Made by a program: the position numbers and the translations under genes
Shown: positions 31,970 through 43,490 of the stretch, piece by piece
Layout of the letters: each line of letters opens with the position of its first letter
Position numbering within the stretch: the first letter of the stretch is position 1
The notes under the pieces: generated by a model
Seen by the model: the letters and a program-made list of their open reading frames with translations, nothing else
Databases searched by the model: none
What the model was told of the DNA's origin: nothing
Source of the DNA: Dipteris shenzhenensis
Lineage: Eukaryota > Polypodiophyta > Polypodiopsida > Gleicheniales
DNA length: 64,000 nucleotides
Reading direction: 5' to 3' (one strand)
Assembly: GCA_047967505.1 (NCBI GenBank)
Contig: CM106540.1

Positions 31970-33167
31970 ATGTCGACCTCGACAGCCTCTTCAGCCCCTG
32001 CTTTCCCTTCCTCCTCCCCCAGTTTTCTCTCTTTCACTATCCCTAATTTTGGAGAGTCTGGGAACCTAGACGGGACTAATTACCCGATCTGGAAAGTGAA
32101 GATCCGGAGTCATTTAGTGGCTCGAAAGTTGTGGAAGCTGACCACGGGAGAGGAGTCGAAGCCGGAGGAGGACATGGTGGACAGTAAAGGGGAGATACTC
32201 ATGGCAGTAGACAGAGAGGAGCTTGAAGCTTGGGAAGACAGAGATGCCCATGCCCTGGCAATAATCATAGGGACTACGGCGGATTCTGTGCTTCTGCATA
32301 TCCAACTAGCCAGTAGAGGCGTGGGCCACCCTGAAGGATCTGTACGAGACAGACAATACCTCCCGGATTGTGCTTCTTCAGCATCAACTCTACAATCTTG
32401 ATATGGAAGAAGGAGATACAGTACATAGCCATTTGACGAAGGTCAAGGTGGTAAGGGATCAGCTGGCAGCAATTGGTCAGAAGACAGACTCATGCCATCT
32501 GGCCTTGATGGTACTAAGGAGACTGCCTCGGAGTTTCAAGAGCTTTGTTACGGCTGTGACAGCAGGACAGATGACCAAACCTCTGACGTTTGAGGAGTTG
32601 TGTCCATTACTGCTACAGGAGGAAGCTCGGGAGAAGCTCTACAACGAGGATAAAGATGACAAGGCGATGTTGGTGAAGGATTCCGCTGGCAAAGGAAAGG
32701 GCAAGCCTAACGGTGGCAAGTCCAAGCAAGATGACTCTGACGACGAGGGGACTTCAAAGAGAAAGCACAAGAAGAAGTGTTTCTATTGTGATACGCCCAG
32801 ACATTTTGCAAAGGACTGCAGAAAGAAAAAGGCTAATCTGAAAAACAAAAAGGAGTCTGACTCAGATTCAGAGGGAAAGGCCAAAGCAAATGTGGTAATC
32901 GAAGAGTTGTTCCTGGTGACTTCACCGAGTGTTACCGAGGTCAAATATGTTGATCCAGAAATCACAGTAAGGATGTCTGACATAGAGATGTGGGTCGACG
33001 AGGAGTCAGATGCCTTTGTGAAGGTGAAGGACAGCATGGAGCGCTTGGTACCTTCCAGGTGTGTGGCTGTTGACACTGACACGAGGGTGGATTCCATGGA
33101 AGGCCCTGGGGTCTCATGGTCAGATGGATGCTGGAGTTCAGAAGGGGACAGTACAGGATTACACATT
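31970..33167 (+). pseudogene. Copia-type gag of the non-autonomous element
   Basis: From ATG 31,970 the protein starts with a Ser/Pro-rich segment, then FGESGNLDGTNYPIWKVKI (DUF4219-like start), RDAHALAIIIGTTADSVLL, and after one frameshift at about 32,318, WATLKDLYETDN, MEEGDTVHSHLTKVK and LRRLPRSFKSFVTAV (UBN2). A Lys-rich linker leads to CFYCDTPRHFAKDC, a complete Cys-x2-Cys-x4-His-x4-Cys knuckle. The tail is acidic and ends at 33,170 without a protease. With a single frameshift this is nearly intact. The role would be RNA packaging, with polymerase supplied by another element. Confidence 0.8.
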
Positions 33168-33777
33168 TGATATTCTGCATTTAAGCCTTTATAGCATGCT
33201 GTGGAGAGACTCTGCTCTTCATTTGTCTCAAATGATAAGAGATTGGAAGGAATTGGCCTTCTTCGAAGGCAGAAGGGGAAGTATTGGTGCTTCTTCAAAT
33301 CTTGGACGCAGATTGCTAGAAGGTGATGGACAAAGAGTACTGAAGCCAGAAGAGTACCTGCTTGAGAACTCAGCGAGAGTTCATGGCCCAGGTTATTTGG
33401 AAATATTCATGGGTTGCAGACCTTGCCAAAGGAAGGACGGGTTGAAACACACCTTCAGAGCATGGTGCCTGGAAGACTCCAGGTTGTTCACTCATTATGA
33501 GGGGGACTACTGGAAGATCGTGACGGCTGGATTGCTCGAGTTCAAAGGCGAGAACCTGACTAAAGGAGGTGGTACCAGGAGGTGCTACCAAAGATGGACC
33601 TGTGTACCAGGATGGTGTGCGGAAGCGGAACCGGACCTGGTGGAGCAGGAGCCACTGGATGAAAAGCCAGGAAAAGATTTCGACATCGAAGAGTTCCAGA
33701 GGACTACGACAAGGGAGTTACTGGAGCATCGTCATCGACGTGTTGGCATTGGGCCGAGATGTGTCGGTGAGAGAGGG
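33061..33777 (+). other. Unidentified open stretch before the 3' LTR
   Basis: Overlapping the gag end in another frame, 239 codons are free of stops up to the LTR and the frame continues into it to 34,446. It has no recognised domain and is rich in Trp, Arg, Gly and Glu. In autonomous copia elements this position would hold pol. It may be a relic of coding, a second protein, or chance in GC-richer DNA. The last bases (GAGAGAGGG, 33,769-33,777) form the polypurine tract. Confidence 0.4.
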
Positions 33778-34842
33778 TGTTGGAAAGGTCACCTCCCCAT
33801 CTGTAAGCCCCCAAATGAGGAGTGCGTGGGGGAGGGAGACCTAGGGCAGGATGTGCCCAAGAGAGAAGAAAGAGAGGGGGCTGCCACATGGGCAGCACCT
33901 CACAGGATTGGAACCTGCAGATGGCATCAGCATGGCGAGGGTAGTGGGCAGGTGAAGGGCCTGCAACAGACCCTGATGATGGCGCAGTACAGGCGGGTCA
34001 GGACAGCAGGATGTACAGGAGTACGGCACAGGACACGTGGCTGGGAAGAGGACCTGGCAGAGGCGCAGATATGGCAGGATGTGCAGGCCCAGATATGGAG
34101 CATCAAATATGGCTGTCAGTGGGCAGAAGGCAGGCCTTATATAGGCTGGATCCTTGCCTTGAATGGAGGGCCAAAGGGCCCTGGAGGTTTGCGCCAAAAG
34201 CCCTGGGTTGTGTGCCCTTATAGGGCTGGACCAGCCACAGACTGGTCGGCCAGTCTGGTCGGCCAGTCTGCTGCAGGCTGGTCGGTATTTTGCCAGCCCC
34301 CTTGGGGCCTATATAAAGAGGCCATTGGGCCTCATTCAATCATCCAACAGTTCAGCAGAACCAGCAGCAGACAGGAGCAGCCAGAAGACATTTTCTTGGG
34401 CCTCATCTTGGAGGTGAAGGAGAGTAGAAGGTGTGCTGCAGACTGAGCTCTCAAGGGCTGAACCTTGGCTGTCTCTTAGGGCAGCAAGGTGTTGTGATCT
34501 GGACGGAAAGTCTACAGAAGCTCCAAGTGGAGCACGCGGACTGGAGTCTAGAGATAGCCAGCAGATAGGAGAAGGACCTTGTGGTAAGATCAAAGGACCA
34601 CATCATTGGTGGGACTCTGGATCTGTCTCTTTTGTATTGTGTCCATATTTGTGGACGGAAATATATATTTTGGTGGTTTCTCTATCGGGTTGGTTCATTG
34701 TCTATTAATGAGTCTGCACATCTATGTAACGCACATAAGTAAAGAAGTTTGTGATTCCACACCCCACACCACACTGTGTGAGCTCCTGGGCATTACTATA
34801 AGTCTTCCGCTGCGTGTAGCCTCTGTTGGGTCATTTCTAACA
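33778..34842 (+). repeat. Gag-only element 3' LTR
   Basis: 1,065 bp partner of 30,693-31,744, with the extra 13-bp duplication at about 34,250. TATA box CTATATAAAG at about 34,309. Ends CTAACA before the CAAGC target copy. Confidence 0.9.
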
Positions 34843-34847
34843 CAAGC

Positions 34848-37450
34848 TCCACTCTCCAAGATCCTCTTGCAAGGGCCCCACTATAGATGGTGGCATGGCG
34901 CCAATGTGGCCACCCCTAGTCCTTTTGCTTTGGAGAACGTGTGCATCAACAATTTGCAATTTTGTAGGCTACTCTTGCTCGCCTCATGGTGCTTGCCAAG
35001 TGCAGCTTTTCGAGAGGAGAGGGTTGATGTAGTTCAAGCCCTTCGTGAAAGTGGGACTCTTCCTCCCTTAAACAAACTATTATATGCCATTTTGTTTGAT
35101 GTGTTCAATAAAATGATGTTAATTTAACGCCGAATTTGTCAATGCAAGTTTTACATGAGGCTCATGATACATTCACAAGTTTGAATTGTAATTCTAAAAT
35201 GAAGGTATCAAGATATATACTTCAATGGTGGCCAATGCTTTTGGTTTTCAGTTATGTAAATTAGTCTTTCTCCAAAAGTCACCCCAACTAAGCACCCAAA
35301 GAAGTCTAGGTCAAAGGCTTGATCACCTATTGCCAAGTCGAATCTTTTTGCTTTGGGTGGCCACTAGCCCATTGTTGTTCCTTGTTGCAAAAGAGCTCCC
35401 AAGTGATGATCCCTTTCCCCCCCCCCCATCTTTTCACCCACAAGTACCTCGCCCACAAATGGTAATTGGAGTTCATTCACTCCAAGAGCCTTTTTTTTTC
35501 ATTGGTAGGACATCTAACCACTAAAGGTGGAGGAAGGAAGGTAGAGGGAATCAAGCTTTTGTTTAAGCTTAGGCTAGACATGCCAACCTCTAGCTATAGC
35601 TAGAAGTTTCCTTGGCATTAAAAACCTCTAGCCCCAGCTATAGGTCTCCTTGAACTACAAATCGCCCAAAGTTTCCTTGGCTATGAACCTAGCCTTCACT
35701 AGGCCTCCTCCTAGAGCTTGCTAGAGGCGAACCTGTAGCCTTGGCTAGAGGTTTTCGTTACATGCAAATCTGTGGCAACTTCTCACTTCAAGTTTTACAA
35801 AAAAAATTATACGATATACAAGGATTAAACAAGAAGTTTCACCTGCACTTTTGGAGTTTCATGAAACTTCAAATATATGAAACTCATTGATGCAACTTCA
35901 AATATATGAAAAGACTTTGATGCAAATAACGTGTTTCATGGTGCCCTTGATCTGCTGTTCCCCAACCCAAATTTGTGCAGAGCACGCTTGTCTTCTTCTT
36001 CCACTGATACATGTTAGAGAGCTTCTTCACATGTTTGGGCTGCCACCAATGGGGAGTTCTCATACTCTGGACCTAGCTGGAGTGTTTAGATCCCCAAAAC
36101 ATTTTTAAGACCCTCAATAATATTCTGCTTCAAACTACAAAATCTGCAAAAGTGAAAGACCAATCGCTGAAGGGTATTTTCACAAAGGCCACAAGTTTGG
36201 ACAATAGATTGCCTGCTGGCTTTCAGCTAGCATTACTTGCAGAAACAAATTAATGGCTCTTTCTTTTATGGTCCTTTAGTTAACACAACAAAGCTCTCTC
36301 TTGCCTGCAACATACACCCCGACTCATTACAAGACTCTCTCCCCCAGGTTCCTCATTGCTCTTCTATTTCACTATCTTCCACTCAACCACTAGTTCATAT
36401 CCAATTTCCGTTCTTTTACACACTCAAAAGTATGATGCATAAATGCATGATGTTCATAGATAGATTCTCTGTTGATGCTGTCTTGCAAATTATACTCTCT
36501 GGAGTATCAACAGAAGAGAACTCAATATATAACGATTCTGTAAGGCATCTACCCAAGTCATTTGGTAAGCATTGACAGGACCTCAACAGGCCATTAGAGC
36601 ATTTACCTACAACATGTTTCTTTATCCAAAATCATATAAAAGCCAAATGCGTTTACAACACCCAAAACCATGTTAAAGTGATCCGACAGTTTTAAAAACT
36701 CATCTGATGACAAGGTAACACAACTGGCACCCCCGAAGATGTGAGGCCTAGAACTAAAGCCCTACAAACTATAAGATACATTGATCATAGGAAATGCCGA
36801 GCTACATTCTGTGAACCAGAAATGAAATTGTGCTCCCTGAAAGACACTTTCCCCCAAAAACCAATTAAAAATGGGTCAGATCCACTATTGGAACTTGTTG
36901 GGCATCAAGAAATTTAAACTCTCTTGCTGATCATAGGAGGCTCTACCTTGCTGTTTTGGCCTAGAACTTCCCAATGCAATCCAAAAAGTAGCATTTGTCA
37001 TTGACGCTTGAAAAACGTTCCCAAGAACATAAATAACATTGGACTCAAATGAGATGCAGACATCGCTGAGAGCATTGATACCCCCCACAACCATCGTGAG
37101 GTACCAAGATCTTCAAAATACAATTCCGTTATGTGATAAAGGTATTGCTTCAAAAGGAGTTGCATCTAAAAAATGCAAGTTTCTGCAGACTGTACTGACT
37201 TTCCTCTTGGACAATGCAGTTTCACTCAGAAAAAGGGCCAGCCTCCTCACTACCAAATTACGTAGCTAGACATCAAACAATCATTCAAACGTATATCCCT
37301 GTTAGTACTCAAGCACTGAAATTGTATGGAAGAGTGCACAGTTTCTTCTGTGTCACATAGGGACTAAATGAACCCCAGCTTGCGATGATTTTCATCAATT
37401 AACTAGTCAGAGAACCTCCCTCCATTTCCCTACTTTTAGGGAGGATTAAT
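34848..37450. other. No recognised gene; contains an inverted repeat
   Basis: A 24-bp segment (35,621-35,644, beginning AAAACCTCTAGCC) returns as its reverse complement at 35,732-35,755 with about four mismatches and an 87-bp spacer; CTCTAG motifs recur between. A poly-C run sits at about 35,418. Short frames at 36,237-36,575 (plus) and 36,885-37,094 (minus) have no recognised domain. Confidence 0.5.
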
Positions 37451-37507
37451 CAACAGAGATATGTCCTAAACCTTGAGAAACAAATCTTCCACGATTCCTT
37501 GCTTACT

Positions 37508-37513
37508 TTATTT
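37508..37513 (-). terminator. Candidate polyadenylation signal for SPC12
   Basis: AATAAA on the minus strand, about 485 bp past the SPC12 stop. It is the clearest canonical hexamer I saw downstream; whether it is used is unknown. Confidence 0.25.
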
Positions 37514-37997
37514 AGTTTAATCGACTTCATGGCGTAGCAAGCTCAAACCTCAATCGTCTGAACAGCCCAAAGCAACACAAAGTTTGTACGTCATCCAAAC
37601 CAGTGCATATTTGACTGAGACTGACATCTTTCCATTCTTCGTACACACTTCCAAGTTCCTATAAACAAAGTTATAAACATGTACAAACACAACTGCTGTG
37701 TGAACTGAGTGCGAACAAAGATTCATTTGTACGAAAGAAATGCTATCATGCCATCCAAAAGGAAGTGAACTAACAGCAAAAAAATGCGAATCGATCTGCA
37801 AATTAAGTTTCACTAGGATAGCATCAATTTTATATAAATTACCATGAAGTTGACGAGAGAATCTCATAAAAAACCTTCGAGAGGCCACTGAATTGCCGGC
37901 CAAATCGAGGGATGACGAAAACCAGGCTTTGTTGCAGAATACCGAACTCTCGCTTCTCAAGAAGTGAATGCAACACACAATGGTGTTTCACTTCGGC

Positions 37998-38288
37998 CTA
38001 CTTTTTCAGAGACTTGATGGGCTTTTTCGAAGCCGTCTGAGACTTTGGCTTCGAAACCTTAGCACTTGGGTCAACCGCCGTGGGATCTAGCCACTTCAAT
38101 GGGTGCCGATTATAGAAACCCCAATCTGGAACGACCACCAGCAACATGACCAGCACAAATGCTCCATAAATCATAAGCATGAGCCTGAAGGAGGAGAACA
38201 TAAATCCCGCTAAAAGCGATGCCACAGCGGCTACCAAGAGAGCGTACTGCATGATCTGCTCAGCTAACTTCTGGCCTTGCCAATCCAT
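37998..38288 (-). CDS. SPC12: Signal peptidase complex subunit 1 (SPC12 family)
   Basis: An intact 96-residue protein in one coding exon. It starts MDWQGQKLAEQIMQ, has two hydrophobic segments (about residues 13-33 and 36-55) joined by a short loop, then the conserved FYNRHPLKWLDP box and a Ser/Lys-rich tail ending in Lys-Lys. This matches the small SPC12/SPCS1 subunit of the ER signal peptidase complex in length, topology and both conserved boxes. The subunit is not catalytic; it spans the ER membrane twice with both ends in the cytosol and supports signal-peptide cleavage and membrane protein quality control. The ATG is fixed by the conserved N-terminus. It is the only intact host gene recognised here. 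Confidence 0.93.
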   Translation of the reverse strand: MDWQGQKLAEQIMQYALLVAAVASLLAGFMFSSFRLMLMIYGAFVLVMLLVVVPDWGFYNRHPLKWLDPTAVDPSAKVSKPKSQTASKKPIKSLKK

Positions 38289-38471
38289 GATGAAGCGGTG
38301 CAGGGATTTGGAGATCGATGCAAAGATGGGGAGATGGGTTCACTGCAAAAGCAAGAATGCTCTGCTACAACAAAGCTATTTCAGAGCTTCCCTCGTTTCT
38401 GCAGCAATCTTAGGGCCTGTTTTAAGGAGGACCATTAATGACATCTTAGTCGAGCATTATGACGAAGATTA

Positions 38472-38483
38472 CTATATATATTT
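38472..38483 (-). promoter_or_regulatory. Candidate TATA box of SPC12
   Basis: AAATATATATAG on the minus strand lies about 184 bp before the SPC12 ATG, leaving room for a 5' leader of about 150 bases. AT-rich sequence makes chance matches likely. Confidence 0.3.
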
Positions 38484-38699
38484 AGCGCTTACAACTAAAG
38501 GGGAATTACGAAATTTATAATAAGTCAATTTAAATTAGCAATGTTTTAAATTGAAATGAAATAAGTAAGTTGAGAATATCAGAATTCTATGTTTTTTTCT
38601 TTTCTTATACCCACTAGTTTTTACGCTATTTGAGTACAACCTTCATGATTGACATTAATTAAAATCAATCTAAGGGCTCATATTCGTAAGGGCTAAAAT

Positions 38700-39989
38700 C
38701 AATCTAGGGGCGCATATTCGTTACATGTGGCTCAAGGAGATGGAAGAAAACCAAAAAATATGATTTCTGTAAGTTTTGAAAGTCAAGAAAGGGAAATACC
38801 TGACTATAAACTAAGCAGGCAATAGTAGGTCCGAGCAAATGACGTGTGTTTAAGCGTTCCCTTCTTGTGGAGTACCTCAACGCAGAAACAAATAAGAATT
38901 TAGAATATACAAAAGCAAAAGTCAACAAACAAGGTGAAACCCAAAACATATATATACATATATATAATATACTTTATATAACCACACATAGTGTGGGTGG
39001 GGAGGTAGCGCGCTTTCTTCCCCAAAGAGTTATAATCCGAGGAAACGGGCCCTTCCCCGTGCATCGAGATTGAAATCACCAAGAATATTAGCGCCAAGAT
39101 TGAGTATCGCGAATATGTAAGAGCTTGACACATTACCTAAATCTCAATGGGCGTGTTTGTATTCAGAGTTGAGCATCCAAATTCGTGTACACACCAAGTA
39201 TGTACATCTGCCTCACTTTCTGAAAGGATGCAAAAAACACGTCTGAAATGGAAACAATATTAAAATGCGATATTATTGAACAACAAATCATTACTCTAGC
39301 TTTTATCAAAATTATATATATAAATTGCTACATGTAGTGTTGGAATATAAATGACATTTCTGAGAATACGTTTATAAATTACTACATGTAATGTTGTAAT
39401 ATAAAACTACATTTGACAAAAGTAAAAAAGCCTTGGCTCAAAATCTTTCATAATTAATTCATCGTTCAGTTACATTAATATAAATTATTTTTACATGCGA
39501 GGAAAATCAAAGTTTCCTTCGCCATATAAGTATAGCACTTCAAGATAGGACGATGGGATCCACTTTGATTTTTTTTTTGTGCGTCTTTATATTAGCTTGG
39601 CATTTCATCTTCATTTTTTGTATGTAAATATTCTTCTCATTAAGAGACTTTCGGATAATCTTCCAATATTTGTTTTTTAATTTGTTGATTCATGGGTACT
39701 TGTTGACAACGCCATTGTTATGAAAGTAATTATCAAGAAGTCAAAGGTTATTGTATCGAGCTATATGCCTGCAATGCCTTGCTTAATACTGAAACATCTG
39801 CTAGATCTCGATCAATTACAGACCTGAAATGACACAAGTCGCTACGTCATTACGTTACCCAACAAAAACATCCAAAATTTCTATGCATGAGTGCATTAAA
39901 GAATTGGAATATGCATGAGTGCATAGATGTCCTAGATCATCCGTAAGCTAATTCTTACGCAAAAAACATGATGACAAGGCATCACACAA
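38700..39989. other. No recognised gene
   Basis: Very AT-rich. A motif around AAATTGCTACATGTAGTGTTG (39,325) recurs in altered form at 39,375, a local duplication of about 55 bp. Confidence 0.5.
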
Positions 39990-40316
39990 ATCTCTAATCA
40001 ATCCACATTGGTGGATTTGCCATTTGCCAAGAATGTCTCAAGCATGAACTCAGAAACTCTCTTGCATACACTGGCATCTCACAAATAATGCCTGATAATA
40101 TCATCACCGGCAAGTTCAACAGACCGTTCTGAGTTTGTACAATAACTTTTCCACAACTGCAGCAGAATGATCAAATTTTTCCATCTTTTGTGAGTCTACA
40201 TGCTCTTCACAGAGCACAAGAATGGAAGCCATCAACTTGCCTCTCATGATAAGTGATCCATTAGTGAGGGAGTTGAGACCTTCTGTTATATTTATCACAT
40301 GTTTGATAAAGGTCCA
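39990..40316 (-). pseudogene. Unidentified coding-like fragment
   Basis: The minus strand reads INITEGLNSLTNGSLIMRG, then ASILVLCEEHVDSQKMEKF, AAVVEKLLYKLRTVCTNSER and, after a single TGA, DASVCKRVSEFMLETFLANG. The composition and the continuation of the same frame across the stop look like real protein, perhaps a helical-repeat protein, but I do not recognise the family. It could be an exon or a processed gene fragment. Confidence 0.35.
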
Positions 40317-40601
40317 AACCTCTAGCCGTAAAGATTAAACCTCATGAATAACCAAATACCTCATTTATAAAGGCCCAAACCTATCACCCTAAACATTAAA
40401 CTTAAACATAGTAAAGGGACACCAAATATCTCATTTAGAACCACTGACTTATGGTCATTAGGACCATCCGAGACAAGAACCACCATTTGGGGAAACAAAC
40501 TCCAAGGTTCAAGAATAGAGAGCCTCAGCAAATTTCAGCCAGATCACAATCAAGCAGATTACAAAAAAATGTAACCGAATTACATGGGTTCATCTATTCA
40601 T

Positions 40602-41062
40602 CTATATGACCTTCTCTTTACAACAAGGGCATGATCCTGCTCTAGGTAGACAAGCCTTCAGACAATGAGCATGGAAGACATGGTTGCAGCACAACAGGAT
40701 GTGAACCTTGTCACTAGTTTCGTATGGGCACATACATATCACACAAGACCCTCCTCCTTGTTCCATACTTATCAAGGCCTAATCATACACTTGAAATGGT
40801 AGCATGGCTGTGAAGTTCTTCTCCTCTGCCACCACTTGATCTCAAAAATGATGCACTGATATATGTCCAAGATTATGATAATCAAGATGATTCCACAAGT
40901 TATAGCAGATGTGATCACGATAATAGCCCAAAAGATCCAAATACCCACTAATTCAATGAGCTTCATCTCATGTTCTAGGATTGCGATTGAGTGCATAGTC
41001 CTGACAAAAATCGTCATTATAGATCTACTGACTAACTTTATATCAACAGTCCACAATTTCAA
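40602..41062 (-). pseudogene. RING-H2 zinc finger membrane protein pseudogene
   Basis: From ATG 41,062 the protein has a basic N-terminus, then one or two membrane segments (GIWIFWAIIVITSAITCGII and onward). After a frameshift at about 40,830 the frame continues VVAEEKNFTAMLPFQVYD, a TAG (a Gln is likely there), and a RING-H2 finger: CVICMCPYE, CCNHVFHAHC, SCPCC, with Cys-x2-Cys, Cys-x-His-x2-His-x2-Cys and Cys-x2-Cys in order, ending at a TAG at 40,602. Membrane anchor then RING-H2 resembles ATL-type ubiquitin ligases. The frameshift and stop make it a pseudogene unless the assembly is wrong. Confidence 0.65.
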
Positions 41063-41069
41063 CTTTGGC

Positions 41070-41779
41070 CACTAGGAATGACATCATAAGCGATAGTTTC
41101 AAGGAAATGCACCAAATTTTTTCATCATTGTGGCCACGAGAGAAGAAGTATAAAACCTACGGTGGTGAAGCACGAGGAGGCAACAAGAAACCACAGAAGG
41201 CAATAAATTGGCTTTGCAATAAATCTTCTACAGCTAAGCAAATTATACATTCTTATTACACACTGAGGCTTTCGAGAGTTGATCCATCATTATGAAGAAG
41301 TTTGCAAACCTAGTTTGATTCGGTTTCGACGTAGCGAACTACGCAACTGTCAACATGCCTTTGGATGAAAGGTCATGTTTGGTGGTGAGAATCTGGCATG
41401 CCCATGAGTTTGTTTCTGATTTTCTTTCGATGGCAAAAATTTTGAATGCACTAAGAATACATGTCTACTTCATTCAGGTAAGTCAAAATTAAATTTTTTT
41501 ACAAGGGGATCTTGAGAAGCAATAGAGCCCATGCAAGACTTTATTAAGGTGAGTAAATCATAATCATTATAAAACCGGACTCAAGCAATGAGAGAAAAGG
41601 TATCATCATGAAGCATAAGAGTTGATGAGAATGAGAACTTGATCGAGATGCATAGCCATGAAGGCTTGCAAGAAGATGGTGTGACGCCAAAAATTGATAT
41701 TTTTTATTTGGCATTGGTATTGTTTTCTTCTATGTTTGATAAGAGTTTGAGTATCAAGTGATAGCCTAGCGGCTCTCAC
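41070..41779. other. No recognised gene
   Basis: Short open frames only, with no recognised motif. Confidence 0.5.
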
Positions 41780-43490
41780 TTATTTCTATTTTCTAAGATA
41801 TTGTATGGGATTGAGAGGATGAGTGGAATGGATCATTGTAAATACCATGTGTATGAATGATAAATACCTTGGTATGGGGTGAGATTTATTTGTGTATGGG
41901 ATATTATGGGGTTTTTAGAAAATAGGAAGAGAGTCATATAAAGAGGTGGGCTCATGTCCATGTGTTCAGATAATATAAGAGAGGCCACATTGCAAGTGTG
42001 CAAAAGGCATGTGGAGGGGTGTGGAGTCAAGAGGAATCCTTCTAGAATTCTTATGTGGAATAAGGAGGATGTGGACATATGGAAAAGAGAGGGTCCCTAT
42101 GGGCTCCATGTGGGGAGACTCTTGACTTTCTTAATATTTTAAGAGTCTTGAGCATCTTTTGATGGGACACATGGCAAGAGTAGCCAAAAAAGACATGGAT
42201 GGTGACATACAAACTTATGTGATTGATGGGGAAAGGAATCTACGGGCAACAATTGTAAATGGGTGAAGGAGGGTGACAAAATCTCTATAAAAGGAGCCCT
42301 CCTCTCCCTTGTTCATCATCTCTTCCATCATTAGGCCTCATGTTGCTGTAGCTCTAGTCTCCTCAAGCCTCTTCCATGAGCCTTCTCTCCCTCTTGTAGA
42401 TATTCTCTCATGTAGACTCTTGAGTCCATCTCTCTCTAGTTTATTCTCTCTCTATGAGTAGTTTTGGAGCTTTTGCTCCCTCTTATATGTATGAAACCTC
42501 TTATTCTCCCTTGTGTTTGTAGTATTTTGAGTTGCATTGGAGTAGAGTCTCATTCTATTGGTAATGAAGGTCACTTCAGGTTCTCTCTCTTGAGTGTCTC
42601 TTCCCTTTTTTTTTCATTGCTTTCTCTTCCAAAGTGCTTAAAAGTGTTGTCTATTCGGTCGCTCATTGTACATACATGGTTTATCTATTTCCCAAGCCTC
42701 AAAGGGAGCTCTTCCTTCCCTCCTAAGTGACCTCTATGGGACTTGGATCATTGATGAAATCTAAGCATGGAGGTAGTATTCTCCCAAGTCAGCACCAGTA
42801 GAAGAAGTAGGTGTTTTTCATGACAGTTTGACCCCCTGTCAGTATTTTGCTAATAACTTTTTGCTTGGTGGTTTGATTTGGACGCAAAGCTCTCTTCAAG
42901 GGGCATCATCTTATGTCTTCAAGTGAAAGATTTGTTGATGATGGATTGTTGCGTCACCGTGGGTGTTTGTAGACAAAACGGATGGATATGTTCGATTTAT
43001 GACTCTCTATGTGTGACTATTTCTTTTTCAGATAGTTTTTACCTTCATCCAGTAAACTGCCCATATCTTTCTGACCGCTTCTCTGTTTCTTATGAAACTT
43101 ATATGAGACAAAGCCCATTTCAAGGCGCATCTAGATATGTGTTTGAATATTTTATATCATCTATCTACTGAAAGTTATGTGTCTTTGTGTCTTATGACAG
43201 TTTGGAGAGTGTTTTGAGCTAAGTGTAAAGGTGTCTATGAAGGAGGTGCAATGTTTCCTTGGAACCTACCCATCTGACCCAATCAGCCCCTCCAAACTCC
43301 TCGATATATATTAGTTCATGTCATGTTGAGCCGCAAGATCATCTTTCAACAACGTATCGCTCTTCTCTTTGGTGCAAACTGGCTTGCTAAGATTATGGCC
43401 TCCGCTGATCCTTTCCTTCTCCCTATGCTTTGAGTACAACATCACTTGGGATGTTACCATCTTCATTCTCATCTAAGGGAGGAAAGTATG
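41780..43490 (+). repeat. LTR/leader repeat, copy A
   Basis: Matches copy B (44,250-45,650) in order: TCATTGTAAATACCA, AAATACCTTGGTAT, AGGAATCCTTCTAGAATTC, GAGAGGGTCCCTATGGGC, a TATA box (CTATAAAAG, about 42,283) and, about 1 kb later, CCnATCAGCCC and CAACAACG motifs. The promoter-like middle suggests an LTR followed by a leader. The copies are diverged, and exact edges are not visible. Confidence 0.55.

Larger units (their letters stand above)
30688..34847 (+). mobile_element. Complete gag-only LTR retrotransposon (TR-GAG type)
   Basis: Two LTRs of 1,052 and 1,065 bp (TGTTGG...CTAACA) enclose 2,033 bp. The 5-bp sequence CAAGC flanks the element on both sides (30,688-30,692 and 34,843-34,847), a target duplication that fixes both ends. 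An initiator-Met primer site follows the left LTR; a purine tract precedes the right one. The only recognised protein is a copia-type gag; protease, integrase, RT and RNase H are absent. This fits the non-autonomous class called TR-GAG and is the youngest-looking insertion here. Confidence 0.85.

Noticed and set aside
33061-34446. A 461-codon open frame read as one gene
   Set aside because: Its second half is LTR sequence that is equally open in the left LTR; only the part before 33,778 is kept as an unexplained stretch.
36885-37269. Opposed open frames on both strands considered as an exon
   Set aside because: Neither translation shows a domain I can name, and there is no splice or homology support.
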